This document shows, one piece after another, positions 31,891 through 42,347 of a stretch of 64,000 nt of DNA. The position numbers were made by a program, and so were the translations under genes. The stretch spans positions 985,240,482 to 985,304,481 of the forward strand of contig OX336389.2 of assembly GCA_946902985.2 (NCBI GenBank), written 5' to 3'. The notes under the pieces were generated by a model. That model was not told the origin of the DNA and ran no database searches. It saw nothing but the letters and a program-made list of their open reading frames with translations. This stretch comes from Meconema thalassinum (taxonomy: Eukaryota > Arthropoda > Insecta > Orthoptera > Tettigoniidae). Position 1 is the first letter of the stretch. Every line of letters starts with the position of its first letter.

Positions 31891-33950
31891 TTCATTTCAT
31901 CTGTCATTAACTCCTTTCATAAAGCTAGCGTCGTGAAGGACATCCAGATGTAAAATCTACCTGCCACATAGAAGTTCATCGCATTTAATCGCCGCTCCCG
32001 CTGAAACGGGAATAATAAGTGGTAGGCATACAACTTAAATATGTTAAATTTCAGGTAAGTGGAAGCCTTGAGGAAACTGACTTGACCAAATGTAGACATC
32101 CATCTGAAAGACTGGTAATATACAAACCCGCAAGCCCCTTTCACTAATATTGTATACGCGTAACATACTAACACGTCTTGTAATCTTGAATGAAACATGT
32201 TTTGAGGGTCAGTGTAGATTCAAGCCATCCTACTAATGAGCTGGAAGTAACAAGCAGAAGGGTAGCACGTACTATTGCTGAGATAAACAGCTGGGAGCAA
32301 TGGTAAAAGAGTGTTCTTGTAATAAACAATTTGATGGCAAGTTGGGAACCAACCCTTTGTATGAGGCTGTTCGTATTAGTCGGCTTACGAATTGACGAGG
32401 AGAGATTATCCAAAAGAATAATGAACTCTGTTTTATAATTCAAAATTAATCATAAGAAAAGCGGGGCCAGATCTAGGAGATGAGTGTTGAACGATTCTAT
32501 TTTTAAAGATGTAGGCTATAAACAAACACGGCCGCAGTATCAACTGTAAATAGCGGAGCATGAATGTGCTTAGTTTGCTCATAGAGGCTTGCAGATTGGA
32601 CTAAACGTTGTAGGGCTAAGCCTAAAATAGAAATGAATTACTTAATCATATTGAATGATCGTGACAGAACTTTACCACAACTTTCATCAAAGAATCATAG
32701 TAACTTGTTCTATACCATTTTGGAAAGTAGATACAGTAGCACTTCAAGATATGAAGAAACGCCGTATTTCACGGTACTCATTAAAAGAGGGTTTGAGTGC
32801 ACTGAGTAAGCCTTCGTTTACGAACCTTTTGTGATATCTGTAGTGATTCGACTGATCGCTTTTACGATGATGCATGCAATGAAACTCGTAGTAATTTGCG
32901 AATTGACAGTTTAATGCTCTCTCACTAATGTAGGATATAGCTCTGGCGGTGTGAGTAATGTCTGCCATAGGCTGGGAAATTCCGACCTTCCATTATCCAC
33001 AGCATACTCTATTACTGGAGCGGGTTCGTGGGACTACATCGATATATTATCCCTGAGCATCGATGTTATGTTCTTTGTTGCTAAAATGCCTTCATAGCCA
33101 CTGGCAGATTTATTAGCCTCCTGAAAACTTAATTCGAAAATAGACTTGAAATACACCATGTTTTAGTTTCCATCTCAGATATTAACTAATGATGGCAGTC
33201 TTGGTATGCTATTATGGTACGGCACTGTAAAGTTAAGACGGAGAAGAAAAATTGCCTCAGTCCAGTTTTAAATTCACCCAATTATCTTCAAGGAGACTTT
33301 AACAGAGGGCCGAATGTACGTAATGAATCAAAAAATTAGCACGACAAAGGTCCTTTCACATGAACATGAAATAAAAAGACAATATTGAACTTGGTGCAAC
33401 GGAACATCCCATTTCGCTCAGTATACAGTCGCTAATTAGCAAATTAATTTTATCATTGTTTTCAAAATAAATCATAATTCAAAATGCTGTACTTTCGTGT
33501 TTAGTTAATTAGATTGCAAGAGTAGGCCCTACTCATGGATACAAATTTCCGCCATTTCAAAGCAAGTCTATAGGATCCGAATCAACTAATCTTCCTATTA
33601 CAGTAGGTTAAATGAGTTTTTACCATTGAAGTTCTGTAAACTAGATTTAAGATTTGGATGAAAACATATTCATGATTCAACTCAAGTAGGAGTCATAATC
33701 ACGCCCACAGTTAAAGATTTCATAGTGCCATCTGAACTGTAGCTGGGGTTCAATAAACTATTTTCTTTCATGTCCTCCCCCCAAAGACTAAGGTACCCTC
33801 TGTTGTCATTTTGTGGTTTATACTAGATAACTATATCTAGGCTAACTTGTTTTGTTACGAGCACAATTTTCAGTCTAAAAGACCAAGATAGTTAGAGGTA
33901 GTGATGCCTACTAAAATAAGAGGTGATAAATTCGAAGGTAAAGTCTCACT
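31891..33950. other. No gene recognised
   Basis: Only short minus ORFs (up to 93 codons) without motifs. Probably unique or very old sequence. Confidence 0.45.
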
Positions 33951-33954
33951 GTTA

Positions 33955-34100
33955 CTCGGCGGGGGGATGTAACTGAATTATTGTCCTTCATATCCCAAGA
34001 TTGCAGGTTCGATCCTGACTCGCTAGGGAGCCTTGCGAAGGCGAACTCCCTAGTATTGATGGAACTTCATATACATGTAAGATCGTAAGAAAACGACTAC
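33955..34100 (+). repeat. Possible tRNA-headed SINE
   Basis: A box B-like GGTTCGATCCTGACTCG is followed by a hairpin, CTAGGGAGCCTTGCG then AAGGCGAACTCCCTAG, and a body not seen elsewhere here. Box A is not clear. Confidence 0.35.
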
Positions 34101-35124
34101 GAATTCACTTGAACCATACCCGAAGAGGACAAAAAAGCGCAAATTTAAATATTGCGGCGGACTTGGTGTCCAGCTGATCTGCTTTGGAATATTAGAAAAA
34201 TTGATATTATACGAGTATGTCCTTGCAATTCTGTGTGCAGTGAAATGGCTTCGTGCGTTCTTACTCTCAAACTCAAGTAATTCTGACCTCTCATGGAATG
34301 GCTCAAGAGAATTTGGGTACAAGATATCAAAATAAATGTTTTTGTCGCAGTCTTACCTACGTGTGTGCCACGTTTCATCAAGTTCGGAGAATTAACATTC
34401 ACGAGGTTCCCTTGTCAATCCGTTGGCTTGTAAAGGGTTAAAACGTGACAACCCCATGTTGGCTCAGTGAGGTCCTTCTCTAAATTACGGAACCTCGCAG
34501 AGGTCGCGCGGCAGGAGGATCGCGAAGAGTCACGGGCAGATAACTACTGTCGACCAAAATATTATGTGCACTCGAGTTTGAAGGTTGTTTGTGAAGTAAC
34601 CAATAGACCTACATAAAATCCAATAACATCATCAATTTTGTCGTTCTATTCTACGTTAGTTCATGTAGGTTTGGAATTTTTAATTTATATTTTAATATTT
34701 TTTATCGCAGTTGGAACACAGAAGTGCCCATTTTTAAGCGTGTTTCAATCATGCGTCACATTTAAGAATTATCTCAAAAACCCGTCATCTGAGCGAATCC
34801 AAATTTTAACACAATATACATTGGAATGTTTTATTACTGGTTTATTAATTTCAAAATTTTGTGTGTCCAAGAAACAAAGTTATCATTTTTGTAAGATGAC
34901 TTTTTCTCGGCATGGGTTGGTTGGAAAATGTAGTTGGTCACGTTGTAATCCTTATACATCATACTGTGAAATACGTAAATTAATTCACTTATTTTATATC
35001 GGTTTGTATTTGTACGGGGAAATAAGGCATGGTTCCGCAGCTAGCCGATACGGCGAAAGCTGTACAGCGTTGCCGAGATGGAGCCCATCACTTCCGAGTG
35101 AGGCGCGCTATGTGAATATTTTGA
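34101..35124. other. Unassigned; longest anonymous ORF at 34638-35171
   Basis: The plus ORF of 177 codons begins with a hydrophobic stretch (FLIYILIFFIAVG) but has no recognisable domain. It ends inside the minisatellite retroposon, which argues against a real gene. I see no splice-supported extension. Confidence 0.4.
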
Positions 35125-35847
35125 CTACACTAATTTTTGTAGGTATTTTCAATCTAAGTTGCATTTTATAAGGATTTTCAATCTAAATTGCATTTTGCGA
35201 GTATTTTCAACCTCAATTGCATTTTGTAAGGATTGACAATCTAAATTGCTTTTTAGTAAGTCTTTGAATCTGTGGGTTTTCTGAATTTCAATTGCATTTT
35301 GTAAGTATTTTCAACCTAAACTGCATTTTGCAAGTATTTTCAATCTAACATGCGTATTGTAGGATGGGCATTTGGTAAGTATTTTGATTCTCAATTGCAT
35401 TTTGTGTGTATTTTGAATCTAAATTACATTTTGTAAGTATTTTCAATTTCAATTGCATTTTGTAAGAATTTGGATCTCGATTGCATTTTGTACGTATTTT
35501 CAATTTCAATTGCATTTTGTAAGTATTTTGAATTTCAATTGCATTTTGTGAGTATTTAGAATCTACATTGCATTTTGTAAGTATTTTGAACCTAAACTAC
35601 ATTTTATGCGTATTTTTCAATCTATTCCTTTTGTGAGAATTTTCCTTCTAAATTACCTTTTGTAAGTATTTCCACTCTACATTTTGTGAGTCGTTTCAAT
35701 CTGAATTCCATTTTGAAAGTATTTTCAGTCGAACTTAATTTTCGTTATGGGTTTCATTTAAGTTAATTGTCATTTTCGCTATCCCCCAGACCATTAGGGA
35801 CCGATAACCTAGATGTTAGGCCCCTTAAAATAACAATTATCATCATA
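35125..35847 (+). mobile_element. Minisatellite retroposon, second copy (5'-truncated)
   Basis: About 20 units of the 29-bp repeat (GTATTTTCAATCTAAATTGC, ATTTTGTAA) run to about 35740. Then come CATTTTCGCTATCCCCCAG, the hairpin (AGGGACCGATAACC, TAGATGTTAGGCCCCT) and tail TAAAATAACAATTATCATC. The 5' block of the full element is absent. No clean TSD was found. Confidence 0.8.
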
Positions 35848-35867
35848 TCTGAAATTCATGCAAGTAA

Positions 35868-36304
35868 CTAGCGGACCCGTGCGAGAACTCTCGCATGTGT
35901 ATAAACCACCCGCATTGCTTTACTGTTATGCGGGCTTCTATAAATATGTTTATTTGTTTAAAAGCGCTTTTTAAACAAATTGTTGATATTTATGAAATCA
36001 GAGAGAATTCATCACTGCTGCTGGTTGCAAAATGGGTTGTGTGCCCCATGTGTACAGACTACCCGCCTGGCACTAGTGCCATGCGGCTGTACGTGACACA
36101 GTTCTGCCAGGAGCTATAATCTTGTTTATTTGTTTAAAAGCACTTTATAAAAAAATATATTTCCGTTGACTTTTCAAGAAATACAAGATTTTTCCTGTTC
36201 TATTGAGACGACTTGGAAGGTTTTGGTATAAACCATACTTTCTAACCCCCTCCGGTTTAGGAGCTTGAGTTTTGAGAAACATACACCTTAGCGTATTATA
36301 TAGA
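35868..36304 (-). mobile_element. Non-autonomous Helitron, 437 bp, both ends intact
   Basis: Minus-strand 5' end TCTATATAATACGCTAAGG preceded by A. The 3' end has a perfect hairpin TGCGAG-AGTT-CTCGCA, then CGGGTCCG and CTAG (35868-35871) followed by T. This fits A^TC...CTAG^T insertion. No coding capacity. The copy at 26897 is the same family with an internal deletion. Confidence 0.85.
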
Positions 36305-36324
36305 TGATGATTATTAAATACGTT

Positions 36325-36450
36325 TAAAAGTGTACATGTATTTACCTAGTCGAGCGCTACGCCACTGCTAGCGCCAGTGCCTTGCTCGACACGCTGCAAC
36401 ACACAGTGGCATCTGCGAGGTTCCGTAGTTTAGAGAAGGACCTCACTTTA
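36325..36450 (+). repeat. Dispersed repeat, copy 2 of 2
   Basis: Matches 21518-21665: TTAAATACGTTTAAAAGTG, GAGCGCTACGCCACTGC, AGTGCCTTGCTCGACACG. Confidence 0.6.
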
Positions 36451-36716
36451 GATTTACCGGCATATTCAAAATTCCCCGCACCCTGACGTGTTCAAAATAA
36501 TAGCATTAAAGGACGTTAAAGGTATAAAGGTATACTAAGAATATCCTCTCCGGTGACCACATACTGAATCCCTTTCCTCTCTCAGAATAATAATGCAGTG
36601 TCTTTCCCATCTCGTGGTGTGGTAGCTAGCATTGTCACCCCGATGGTCCGGTTTGATTGGATGAATCGGCAGCATGCATGAATTTACAGAATGATGTCCT
36701 ATGATACATTTTTAAA

Positions 36717-36719
<3 letters not shown>
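36451..36719. other. Unassigned, with SINE-A head traces
   Basis: TCGTGGTGTGGTAGCTAGC and CCCGATGGTCCGGTTTGATT at about 36613-36658 resemble a SINE-A head cut short. The rest is not recognised. Confidence 0.4.

Positions 36720-36756
<37 letters not shown>
36720..36756. repeat. (TA)n microsatellite
   Basis: About 18 TA units directly upstream of the 165-bp satellite. Confidence 0.95.
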
Positions 36757-36800
36757 CAATGTACGAGATAGTATGTGTGTGGGTGTGTATGTCTCCTATG

Positions 36801-37895
36801 CGTTCATACACCACCCATCCGATTGCGCTGAAACTTGGGTGAGATGTTGATTACTCTCCAGGGAAGGTTTCTAACTTAGTAAATACATTTCACAGTAGAT
36901 AGCGCACCGAGTAGATTCAACAATTGAGTGACGACACGCAAAGCGTTTCAACAAAGTCACGTATGCGTTCATATAACATTAGTCCGATTGCGATTAAACT
37001 TGGGTGAGATGTTGTGTACACTCGAGGAAAGGTGTCTGGCTTAGGAAATATACTTTACAATAGGCAGCGCACAATAATTAGATTCAACAAATGAGCTACG
37101 ACGCGCGAAGCGTTTCAACAAAGTCCCGTATGCGTTCATATACCTTTCGGCCGATAGCGATGAAACTTGGGTGAGATATTGAGTACATTCTAAGGAAGGA
37201 TTCTGGCTTAGTATATCCACTTTACAATTGGTAGCGCACGAGTAGATGCAACAAATGAGCGACGACGCGCGAAGCGTTTCAACAAGGTCCCGTATGTGTT
37301 CATACACCATTCGTCCGATAGCTATGAAACTTGGGTTAGATGTTGTGTACACTTTTGGGAAGGTTTATGGCTGAGTAAATCCACTTTACAATAGGCAGCG
37401 CACGTGTAGATTCAACAAATGAGCTACGACGCGCGAAGCGTTTCAACAAAGTACCGTACGCGTTCATATAGGCCTACCATTCGTCCGATAGCGATGGAAC
37501 TTGGCTGAGATGTGGTGCACAGTCCAGGGAAGGTTTCTGACTTAGTAAATCCATTGTACAATTGGTAGCGCGCGAGTTGATTCAACAAATGAGTGACGGC
37601 GCGCGAATCGTTTAAACAAAATCCCGTAAGCGTTCATATGCCATTCATCCGATTGCGACGAATCTTTGATGATTTGTTGTGTATACGCCAGGGAAGGTTT
37701 TCGACTTAGTAAATCCATTTTACAATAGGTAGTGCACGAGTTGATGCAACAAATGAGTGACGACCCGTGAAGTGTTTCAGCAAAGCTCCATCTGCGTTCA
37801 TATACCATTCATCCGATTGCGATTAAACTTTGGTGAGTTGTTGCGCACTCTCCCACAAATGTTTCAAAATTAGAAAATCCATTTTACGATAGCTT
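36801..37895. repeat. Satellite-like array, seven units of about 165 bp
   Basis: The unit opener CGTTCATA starts at 36801, 36966, 37133, 37297, 37461, 37631 and 37795 (periods 164-170). Conserved blocks are TCCGAT-GCGATGAAACTTGG, GTGAGATGTTG, GGAAGGTTT, AAATCCACTTTACAAT, GACGCGCGAAGCGTTTCAAC. Minus-strand ORFs here (88-103 codons) are repeat translations. It may be an internal array of a larger transposon. Confidence 0.9.
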
Positions 37896-38086
37896 AGAGG
37901 CAGTTAACGGAAATTGAAGAAAACATTGTGGGTCCAAAAGCACTTCAAGAAACCAAATTACAATGCCAACACTTTCTTTGATTGGCATTGCATCGCATGC
38001 CGGGTACAGCTTGTTCTTCAATAAAATTATTATAATTGCATATTTTAAATTAAAATAAAAAAAAACAATATTTACAGTACGGCAGC
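37896..38086. other. Unassigned flank of the satellite
   Basis: TTAGAGGCAGTTAACGG and GCATCGCATGCCGGGTACAG give no family match in the window. Confidence 0.4.
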
Positions 38087-38099
38087 AAACAAAATAGTG

Positions 38100-38711
38100 G
38101 GACTCCTGCTGAGTCCAGCATTGCTTCCACTTACTTGTGCCGGGCTTCTCTCAGTCTTCTTTCCTGTCGAGCTCTCTTGGTCAACTCTTGTTCTCTTCCG
38201 ACCCCGACGGTATTACAGTAGGGTACCCGAGGCCTCGGGAGTCGTTTTACTTTCCCGCCTTAATTGGCCCTTGTCTTACCTTTCCTGATACCCTCATTCT
38301 TCGAGGGGACAGCCTTCTTTTTCTTTTCATGTTATCTCCTGCCTTCTGCACAAGGCCCTCAAGGAGGCAGGAGGGTGTATGCAGCCCCACAACATCTGGT
38401 GCCCCCTGGATAGTGCTACACCCTCAGGGCTCACGGCTGGTGAGTTTGGGAGTTGGCGACCTCGAGAGATTCCTTAGCTGGGTCCGTTTTGTCCCCTTTT
38501 TCGTCTGACATTGGGTCGGGCCCTCTCCTCTTTCCCGTTCCTATCTGTCTTTCATGGCTCTCCTTCCTTCCAAGTCCCTCAATCCTCATTCATCGAGGGT
38601 TGAGGACATTTCTTTTCTTCCTGTTCTTTATTTATCTCATCTTTCACTATCACCCAAGCCATTAGGGGCCGATAACCTAGATGTTAGGCCCCTCAAAACA
38701 ACAATCATCAT
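38100..38711 (+). mobile_element. Retroposon of the CCCCAGGGGCTCAC family without array, 612 bp
   Basis: A 13-bp TSD, AAACAAAATAGTG, flanks it at 38087-38099 and 38712-38724. It starts inside the 5' block (GCTGAGTCCAGCATTG), so it is slightly 5'-truncated, and ends with a perfect hairpin (AGGGGCCGATAACCTAG, ATGTTAGGCCCCT), CAAAACAACAA and TCATCAT. The middle differs from the array-bearing copy. ORFs at 38097-38742 lie inside and show no domain. Confidence 0.88.
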
Positions 38712-38828
38712 AAACAAAATAGTGTTATGGAACATAAAATGAAACAAAATAATGCAAAGTTTGTATTTCCACAAACCCGGACAGTACGTTAAGTCAAATA
38801 ATAACATTATAAATACATGTAACAGTAT

Positions 38829-39235
38829 GACACCACCTCGTGGTGTAGCGGCTAGCGTTCTTGGCCGTCGCCCCGGAGGTCCGCGTTCGATTCCCTGCTT
38901 TGCTAAGAATTTTTAATTCTGGTATGATGGCTGGAACGGGGTACACTCAGCCACGCAAAGCAAAACTGAGAAGAGGAGAGTTCGTTTTCCAACTTAGCCA
39001 TTCTGGAAGTGGGTTTCTGTGGTTTTCCACTTCAACTCCAGACAAATGCCGGGATGATTCCTAGCTTAGGCCACTGCCTCTTCCTTCCCAATCCTATCCC
39101 CAATTTACAAATACACACACTAGTACAGCCATCACAACAACACAGGTTATCACAGAAATTGCACATACACCCTAATACACAGGGCTATATGTCCACGATG
39201 TCATAGCCCCTAAAAACAAAGGAACAACTACAGTA
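38829..39235 (+). repeat. SINE-A, near full length
   Basis: Head CTCGTGGTGTAGCGGCTAGC with box B GTTCGATTCCC, linker TTAATTCTGGTATGATGG, core AGACAAATGCCGGGATGA and tail GTCATAGCCCCTAAAAAC. It is one of the best-preserved heads, but the 3' linker shows it is a SINE and not a tRNA gene. Confidence 0.9.
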
Positions 39236-39289
39236 TAAGAGTATGGCATTTCTTTGATAACATGTTATACTTGAATGCATATCTATATT

Positions 39290-39475
39290 TGGGCCTAGTA
39301 CTGGGGTTGGTGCCTGGAGCTACTTGAAATAGGGGTACATAGAGGGTGAAATACTTCGAGGATTCCACACTTTGGATAAATACTGTCAATGCTGACATTC
39401 GAACCTCTGATCTCCATACGCTCATGTATCCAGCATGCCTAGACCACTCAGCTACGTTAGTGTGCTTAATAATAA
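39290..39475 (-). repeat. SINE-D-like head and body
   Basis: Minus strand: ACGTAGCTGAGTGGTCTAGG and GAGGTTCGAATGTCAGC, then ATTTATCCAAAGTGTGG. Related to the copy at 10310-10870. Confidence 0.6.
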
Positions 39476-39489
39476 ACATAATATTTGCT

Positions 39490-39685
39490 ATGCTACCACA
39501 CGATTGTATCCAATTTTAATGGGCGTTTCCCTAATCCTGAAAAATATTTACAAGAGATTAATCAATTCATGTAAACGTTTCTCAGGATAAGGGAAACACC
39601 CATCACAATTTTGGGTACAATAGTGTAGACGGAAGGGAAGGCATTAAATTTCGATTACTAAGGCGACACTAACATGCTTAATTTC
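39490..39685. mobile_element. PLE-derived palindromic insertion, diverged
   Basis: The left arm (CACGATTGTATCCAATTT, CCCTAATCCTGAAAAA) pairs with the right arm (CTCAGGATAAGGGAAAC, CAATTTTGGGTACAATAG). The end ACTAAGGCGACACTAA matches the terminus of the foldbacks at 7.3 and 13.2 kb. The central part is shortened. Confidence 0.72.
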
Positions 39686-39689
39686 ATAT

Positions 39690-40893
39690 ATCCTACTTAT
39701 GTTAATTGCCTCTATCAACATACAAAATTTCAGTTTGATTGCTGTAATATATTCGTAGATATTGAGAACAGTCTAAATATTTCGGATGGTCGCCATATTG
39801 GATTTCTATATATGTAGGCCATGTACTACTGTATTAGATGAAGACTAATGCGTAGGTTTATTATTCAAACTTCAATCGCATGATTAGGACACAAGAAATA
39901 AAAAAGAGATTTTATAAATTCGCACAGCCGCCATCTTGGGGTTATGAAAACAATTGAAATAAATTAGATGTCAGTAGATTAAACCTTTTATAAGCATTTA
40001 CCGTACAAAGTTTCACTGCGCTCGAATGGTTAAGTCATGAGAAACGTCCATTTAAATATTTAAATATCGCGTCGCCGCCATGTTGGATTTGTGCCCACCA
40101 GATAATTGAAACTTTCATAGGTGAATTTATGTTAATACGGTAGCCTTTATCAACATAAGTTACAAAATTTCAGGTTGTTTGCTGTCATAGATTAGTAGAT
40201 ATTGAGATCCGTCTAAATATTTTGGATGGTCGCCATGTTGGATTCTTACATATGCAAGCCATAGAGTAATGCACCATTAGATGACGAATTTTGTGTAGAT
40301 TCATTATTCAAACGTTGACTTCGATCGCATGATTAGGACACAAGAAATAAAAAAATATTAAAATTTCGCCATATTAAGGTTTTATAAACAATTGAATTAA
40401 ATTAGAGGTCAGTGCATTGCAATGTGTACAAAAAAAAATTCTGTACCATGTTTTGCTGAGCTCGGATGGTTAAATCGTGGCAAAGGTCTATTTAAACATT
40501 TCAACATCGTTCGGCCGCCATGTTCGTTCTGTACTTAACAACATTTTGAAAGTCGCATAGGAGAACTGTTAGTAGTGCCCTTTATCATCGTACAAAATTT
40601 CAGGGTGATATCAGTAATAGTTTCGGAGATATAGAATGCCGGTTAAATATTTCGCACAGCCGCCATGTTGGATTGGTGAGACGTAATAAACTTTGAAGGG
40701 CTCGGTCGAGGTCGGACAAAATAGTGCTATGTCATTATAGAGTTTCATTGAAATCGCTCCAGCCGTGTAGAATTTATTAGGGAGGGAGACGCACATACAC
40801 ACGCACACACGCACGTGCGCACACACACACACGAACAAAAGTTGATCTCATAAGCTTTTTTTTTTCATAAATGAAAATAGGCTAAAAATAGCT
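39690..40893 (+). repeat. Multimeric 'GCCGCCAT' repeat, copy B
   Basis: About three modules are visible through successive GCCGCCAT/GTCGCCAT blocks at about 39789, 39928, 40073, 40230, 40514 and 40662. The sequence then runs TTTCATTGAAATCGCTCC, ATTTATTAGGGAGG, a CA-rich run (about 40792-40832) and the shared post-microsatellite block ATCTCATAAGC. Its left side abuts the PLE foldback. Confidence 0.78.
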
Positions 40894-40904
40894 TCCATCA
40901 CGAT

Positions 40905-41544
40905 AATGATTCACAGTCAATGGCTGAAACAAAAGTATGGTTTAGTAATGCCGAAAATTACTGCTGGTTTTAAACTCTCATTTTTTGGACATTTTTCGAG
41001 TATTTCGGAGAGGGCTTCAACTTCCTCCTCCTCCCCACCCTATAACATACACATTATCAGACAAATCCCTCGCACAGGGCTAAATAACCACAATGTTGCA
41101 AGCTCCTAAACGAATCTACTACTTTTCCATCCACGGTATCGTCTTTCCTGATTCATTTTAGTGACTTGGGACATCGTAGTCATATAGCCCCGTGTACTTG
41201 GTGGTATGTGTAGAATTTGTCTGAAACCCTGTGTTATTGTGGTGTCTATATTAGTGAGTGTATTTGCTTTTTGCAAGTCCCTCAAATGATAAAACTTATT
41301 TTTCTGATTCCGCATTAACACAGGTTTTCTGAGCGGATCAACTCACATCACGTACAATGGGGCCGATAACCGCGATGTCGCAAGACCCTAAATGAAACAA
41401 CAACTCGGACCGCAGGTTGTAGATGCCTGATCGAAGGTAGTTTGAAACGTTGGCTTTACGCCACGAGGCATGTTACAACTCGGGCATGGGCAGAAGGAAT
41501 TGTAAGGAAGTGGCTGTAGAGCGTACGCAAGTAGATTCCTCACT
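40905..41544. repeat. Cluster of SINE tail fragments
   Basis: Three pieces occur: plus at about 41042-41120 (ACATTATCAGACAAATCCC), minus at about 41135-41270 (ATAGCCCCGTGTACTTGG, AATTTGTCTGAAACCC), and plus at about 41316-41400 (CACAGGTTTTCTGAGCGG, GATGTCGCAAGACCC). The rest (41400-41544) is unassigned. Confidence 0.6.
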
Positions 41545-41647
41545 TCCAAGAGTTTAGTGCTTTTCAGTCGGTCAACACGAATGTACCCAAAAGAGATGGG
41601 TTATGCCCTAATCCTGAAATAAATTACATGAGATTAATAAAACACTA

Positions 41648-41688
41648 GGATGACCAGTTTCGATCGTCAAGCGATCATCATCAGATCC
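41648..41688 (-). ncRNA. Minimal type I hammerhead ribozyme of the PLE
   Basis: Minus strand: stem I GGAT, core CTGATGA, stem II GATCG-CTTGA-CGATC, core GAAA, a very short stem III (AC-TG-GT), cleavage triplet ending GTC, then ATCC closing stem I. Every conserved core base is present. PLEs are known to carry such minimal hammerheads in their terminal repeats, and the position here (3' of the RT/GIY-YIG ORF) agrees. Cleavage should occur between the C (41652) and the A (41651). The stem I is only four pairs, so activity may be weak or need dimerisation. Confidence 0.85.
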
Positions 41689-42347
41689 AATACACTTAGG
41701 CTATAAAATCTATGTTTGAAATACAGGTGAAAATATTTACAATATGTACAATTATTTAGTTGCAGTATTGGTACTGCAACTGTCAGTGTATGCTAAATGC
41801 AGTATATATGTTAGGTGAAATGCTAAATGGTGATGGCTATCCGGAGAGTGTACTTTAGAGAGATTATATGGTTGTAAACTATGGTTAAACTATAAAATTT
41901 TAGGCTAACTACGTATCTGATTGTCTTCCGTACTACAGCTATTCGCAGTTTCCGTGTTCACTTGAACTCGCTGTGCGGTCGACTGCGGTGGTTATCTTAA
42001 CGACTGGTTTTTCCCTGCCTTCCCCCCCTGTCCCTACGTGCTGTGGGGAGTGATCGCGATGTGTTTATGTGAGGTGTTGCCAACCTAGATAAGATGTATG
42101 TTATTGAATGAGGTGGATCTACAACTATTAAAGACCGTGGATTAGTCCTCGCCACGCGTGGAGCATAACCCATTCGAACTAAGCGTTGACGGTCTTATGA
42201 GGACGTCCCGGCACCTTTAATACTGCCTCTAATATGGGCCTTGGTTTATTGCAGAAGAAAAGTACATCGTACACCTGATCCAGATAACATTTACCTATTA
42301 AAAACCCCCTAATTTCCCCCCCTTTTTTATCTAGCTTGGCTGTGTCG

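Noticed and set aside
34638..35171. 177-codon plus ORF as a possible membrane protein gene
   Set aside because: No domain; its end lies in the 29-bp minisatellite retroposon, so the frame is at least partly repeat-derived.
36801..37895. Minus ORFs of 88-103 codons as a repetitive protein
   Set aside because: They are translations of the 165-bp tandem unit, broken between units.
38831..38905. tRNA-like sequence with intact box A and box B
   Set aside because: It is the head of SINE-A, followed by the family linker and core; same for heads at 4889, 50390 and 54620.
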